Below are positions 14,382 through 14,833 of a DNA stretch of 14,833 nucleotides, piece by piece; within the stretch, counting starts at the first letter, position 1, and every line of letters starts with the position of its first letter. The notes below the pieces were generated by a model that made no database searches, had not been told where the DNA came from, and saw nothing but the letters and a program-made list of their open reading frames with translations. Location: assembly GCA_042218715.1 (NCBI GenBank), contig JBDGQU010000061.1:1-14833 (forward strand), read 5' to 3'. Position numbers and translations under genes: made by a program. This DNA comes from JAGXLP01 sp042218715. Lineage in GTDB: Bacteria; Bipolaricaulota; Bipolaricaulia; M55B111.

Positions 14382-14582
14382 CTACAAAACCTTAACGTTA
14401 GTAGCCTTTGGGCCTTTGTCGCCTTCTTCCACGTCAAATTCCACTTCTTGACCCTCTTCGAGGGACTTATATCCTTCTCCGGCTATTTCCGAATAGTGGA
14501 CGAAAGCGTCTTCGCCCTCTTCCTGTTCGATGAACCCGAATCCTTTGTCGTCATCGAACCATTTGACGGTCCCAGTAGCCAT
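14382..14582 (-). CDS. Cold-shock protein (CspA family, RNA chaperone)
   Basis: 66 aa single cold-shock domain that binds single-stranded RNA/DNA and melts mRNA structure. RNP1 is KGFGFIEQ (13-20), preceded by TGTVKWFDDD; RNP2 is DAFVHYSEI (25-33), with Tyr where Phe is usual in VHFSAI. Composition is very acidic (18 Asp/Glu, 6 Lys), more than in typical mesophile homologues, consistent with salt adaptation. A GGGAGGG lies about 11 bases before the ATG. The paralogue letter cannot be assigned. A long leader is likely (see promoter), as in known cold-shock genes. It ends at a hairpin terminator facing the glycosylase gene. Confidence 0.95.
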   Translation of the reverse strand: MATGTVKWFDDDKGFGFIEQEEGEDAFVHYSEIAGEGYKSLEEGQEVEFDVEEGDKGPKATNVKVL

Positions 14583-14751
14583 AGTTGAACCAACCCTCCC
14601 TGTCTGCCGAGATTTGACTGCCCCGGTTCACCTCAAACAAGGAGAGCTTTTACGCCCTCTTATAAGTGAAACTGCAGGTCCAGCCATGCTGAAATAAATC
14701 ATTCTTCAAACTCCGACGTTGTGCTTGGTTCTACTGTGGTGCAGACAATAT

Positions 14752-14780
14752 AAGATAATTACTTTTATATTCCTTTTCAA
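14752..14780 (-). promoter_or_regulatory. Possible promoter for the cold-shock gene with long leader
   Basis: TTGAAA (14775-14780) and TATCTT (14752-14757) on the minus strand are 17 bases apart. Transcription from about 14745 would give a leader near 160 bases, close to what is known for cspA-type mRNAs. The region is AT-rich, so chance matches are easy; no other promoter stands out in 14583-14833. Confidence 0.35.
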
Positions 14781-14813
14781 CTCAATTCTTTCACCACCTC
14801 AATTCTTCGATAG

Positions 14814-14833
14814 GCGGCTCTTTCCAGAGCCGC
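14814..14833 (+). terminator. Strong GC hairpin cut by the window edge
   Basis: GCGGCTCT (14814-14821) pairs perfectly with AGAGCCGC (14826-14833) around TTCC. On the minus strand no T tract follows (CTATCG). If a T tract lies just beyond the right edge it would be a plus-strand Rho-independent terminator; this cannot be seen. It could also belong to the leader of a neighbouring gene. Confidence 0.4.

Noticed and set aside
1..14833. tRNA, rRNA, CRISPR arrays or transposase genes
   Set aside because: No cloverleaf, rRNA-like stretch, regularly spaced repeats or transposase motifs were seen by eye; a tRNAscan or Infernal run would settle the RNA part.

Overview
This 14.8 kb window is bacterial chromosome carrying mostly housekeeping genes. 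The clues are a bacterial cell-wall and phospholipid gene set (uppS, cdsA, an RlpA-like protein), strong Shine-Dalgarno sites, short gaps and start/stop overlaps. Several products are rich in Asp and Glu; the cold-shock protein has 18 acidic against 6 basic residues in 66 aa. That fits a salt-adapted bacterium, possibly anaerobic or thermophilic, but I cannot name the lineage. Base composition is fairly even across the genes and AT-rich between 129 and 323.

Layout. Bases 1-48 look like the 3' end of a plus-strand gene, followed by a hairpin terminator. A long minus-strand block runs from about 12036 down to 324, in transcription order: a MATE exporter and a nitrilase/omega-amidase-like hydrolase; a 385-base gap with a long imperfect inverted repeat and a hairpin; the tightly packed run valS-folC-uppS-cdsA plus a 64-codon unknown gene; a hairpin-rich gap; then a small unknown gene, rlpA-like and mutS2. 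To the right, a 441-base divergent region contains a promoter for the MATE gene, a second long inverted repeat and a 14-bp palindrome. Two plus-strand genes follow, a DUF401-family permease and an AAG/MPG-type 3-methyladenine DNA glycosylase. They converge on a minus-strand cold-shock gene across a hairpin terminator. The window ends in a cut-off strong hairpin.

How the genes work together. valS (tRNA charging), folC (folate polyglutamylation), uppS (undecaprenyl diphosphate for the cell wall) and cdsA (CDP-diacylglycerol for phospholipids) overlap by 4, 26 and 4 bases, so they are very probably co-translated. This joins the common valS-folC pair to the common uppS-cdsA pair, without the dxr that often follows cdsA. 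mutS2 and the DNA glycosylase are DNA-maintenance genes at opposite ends and are not linked.

No obviously new multi-gene defence or mobile system is visible. The most notable unexplained items are the 130-base inverted-repeat element upstream of valS, the 94-base hairpin element upstream of the permease, paired 9-bp direct repeats in front of valS, the apparent loss of the FolC lysine that is normally carbamylated, and a small gene whose Shine-Dalgarno sequence overlaps its only conventional start codon.
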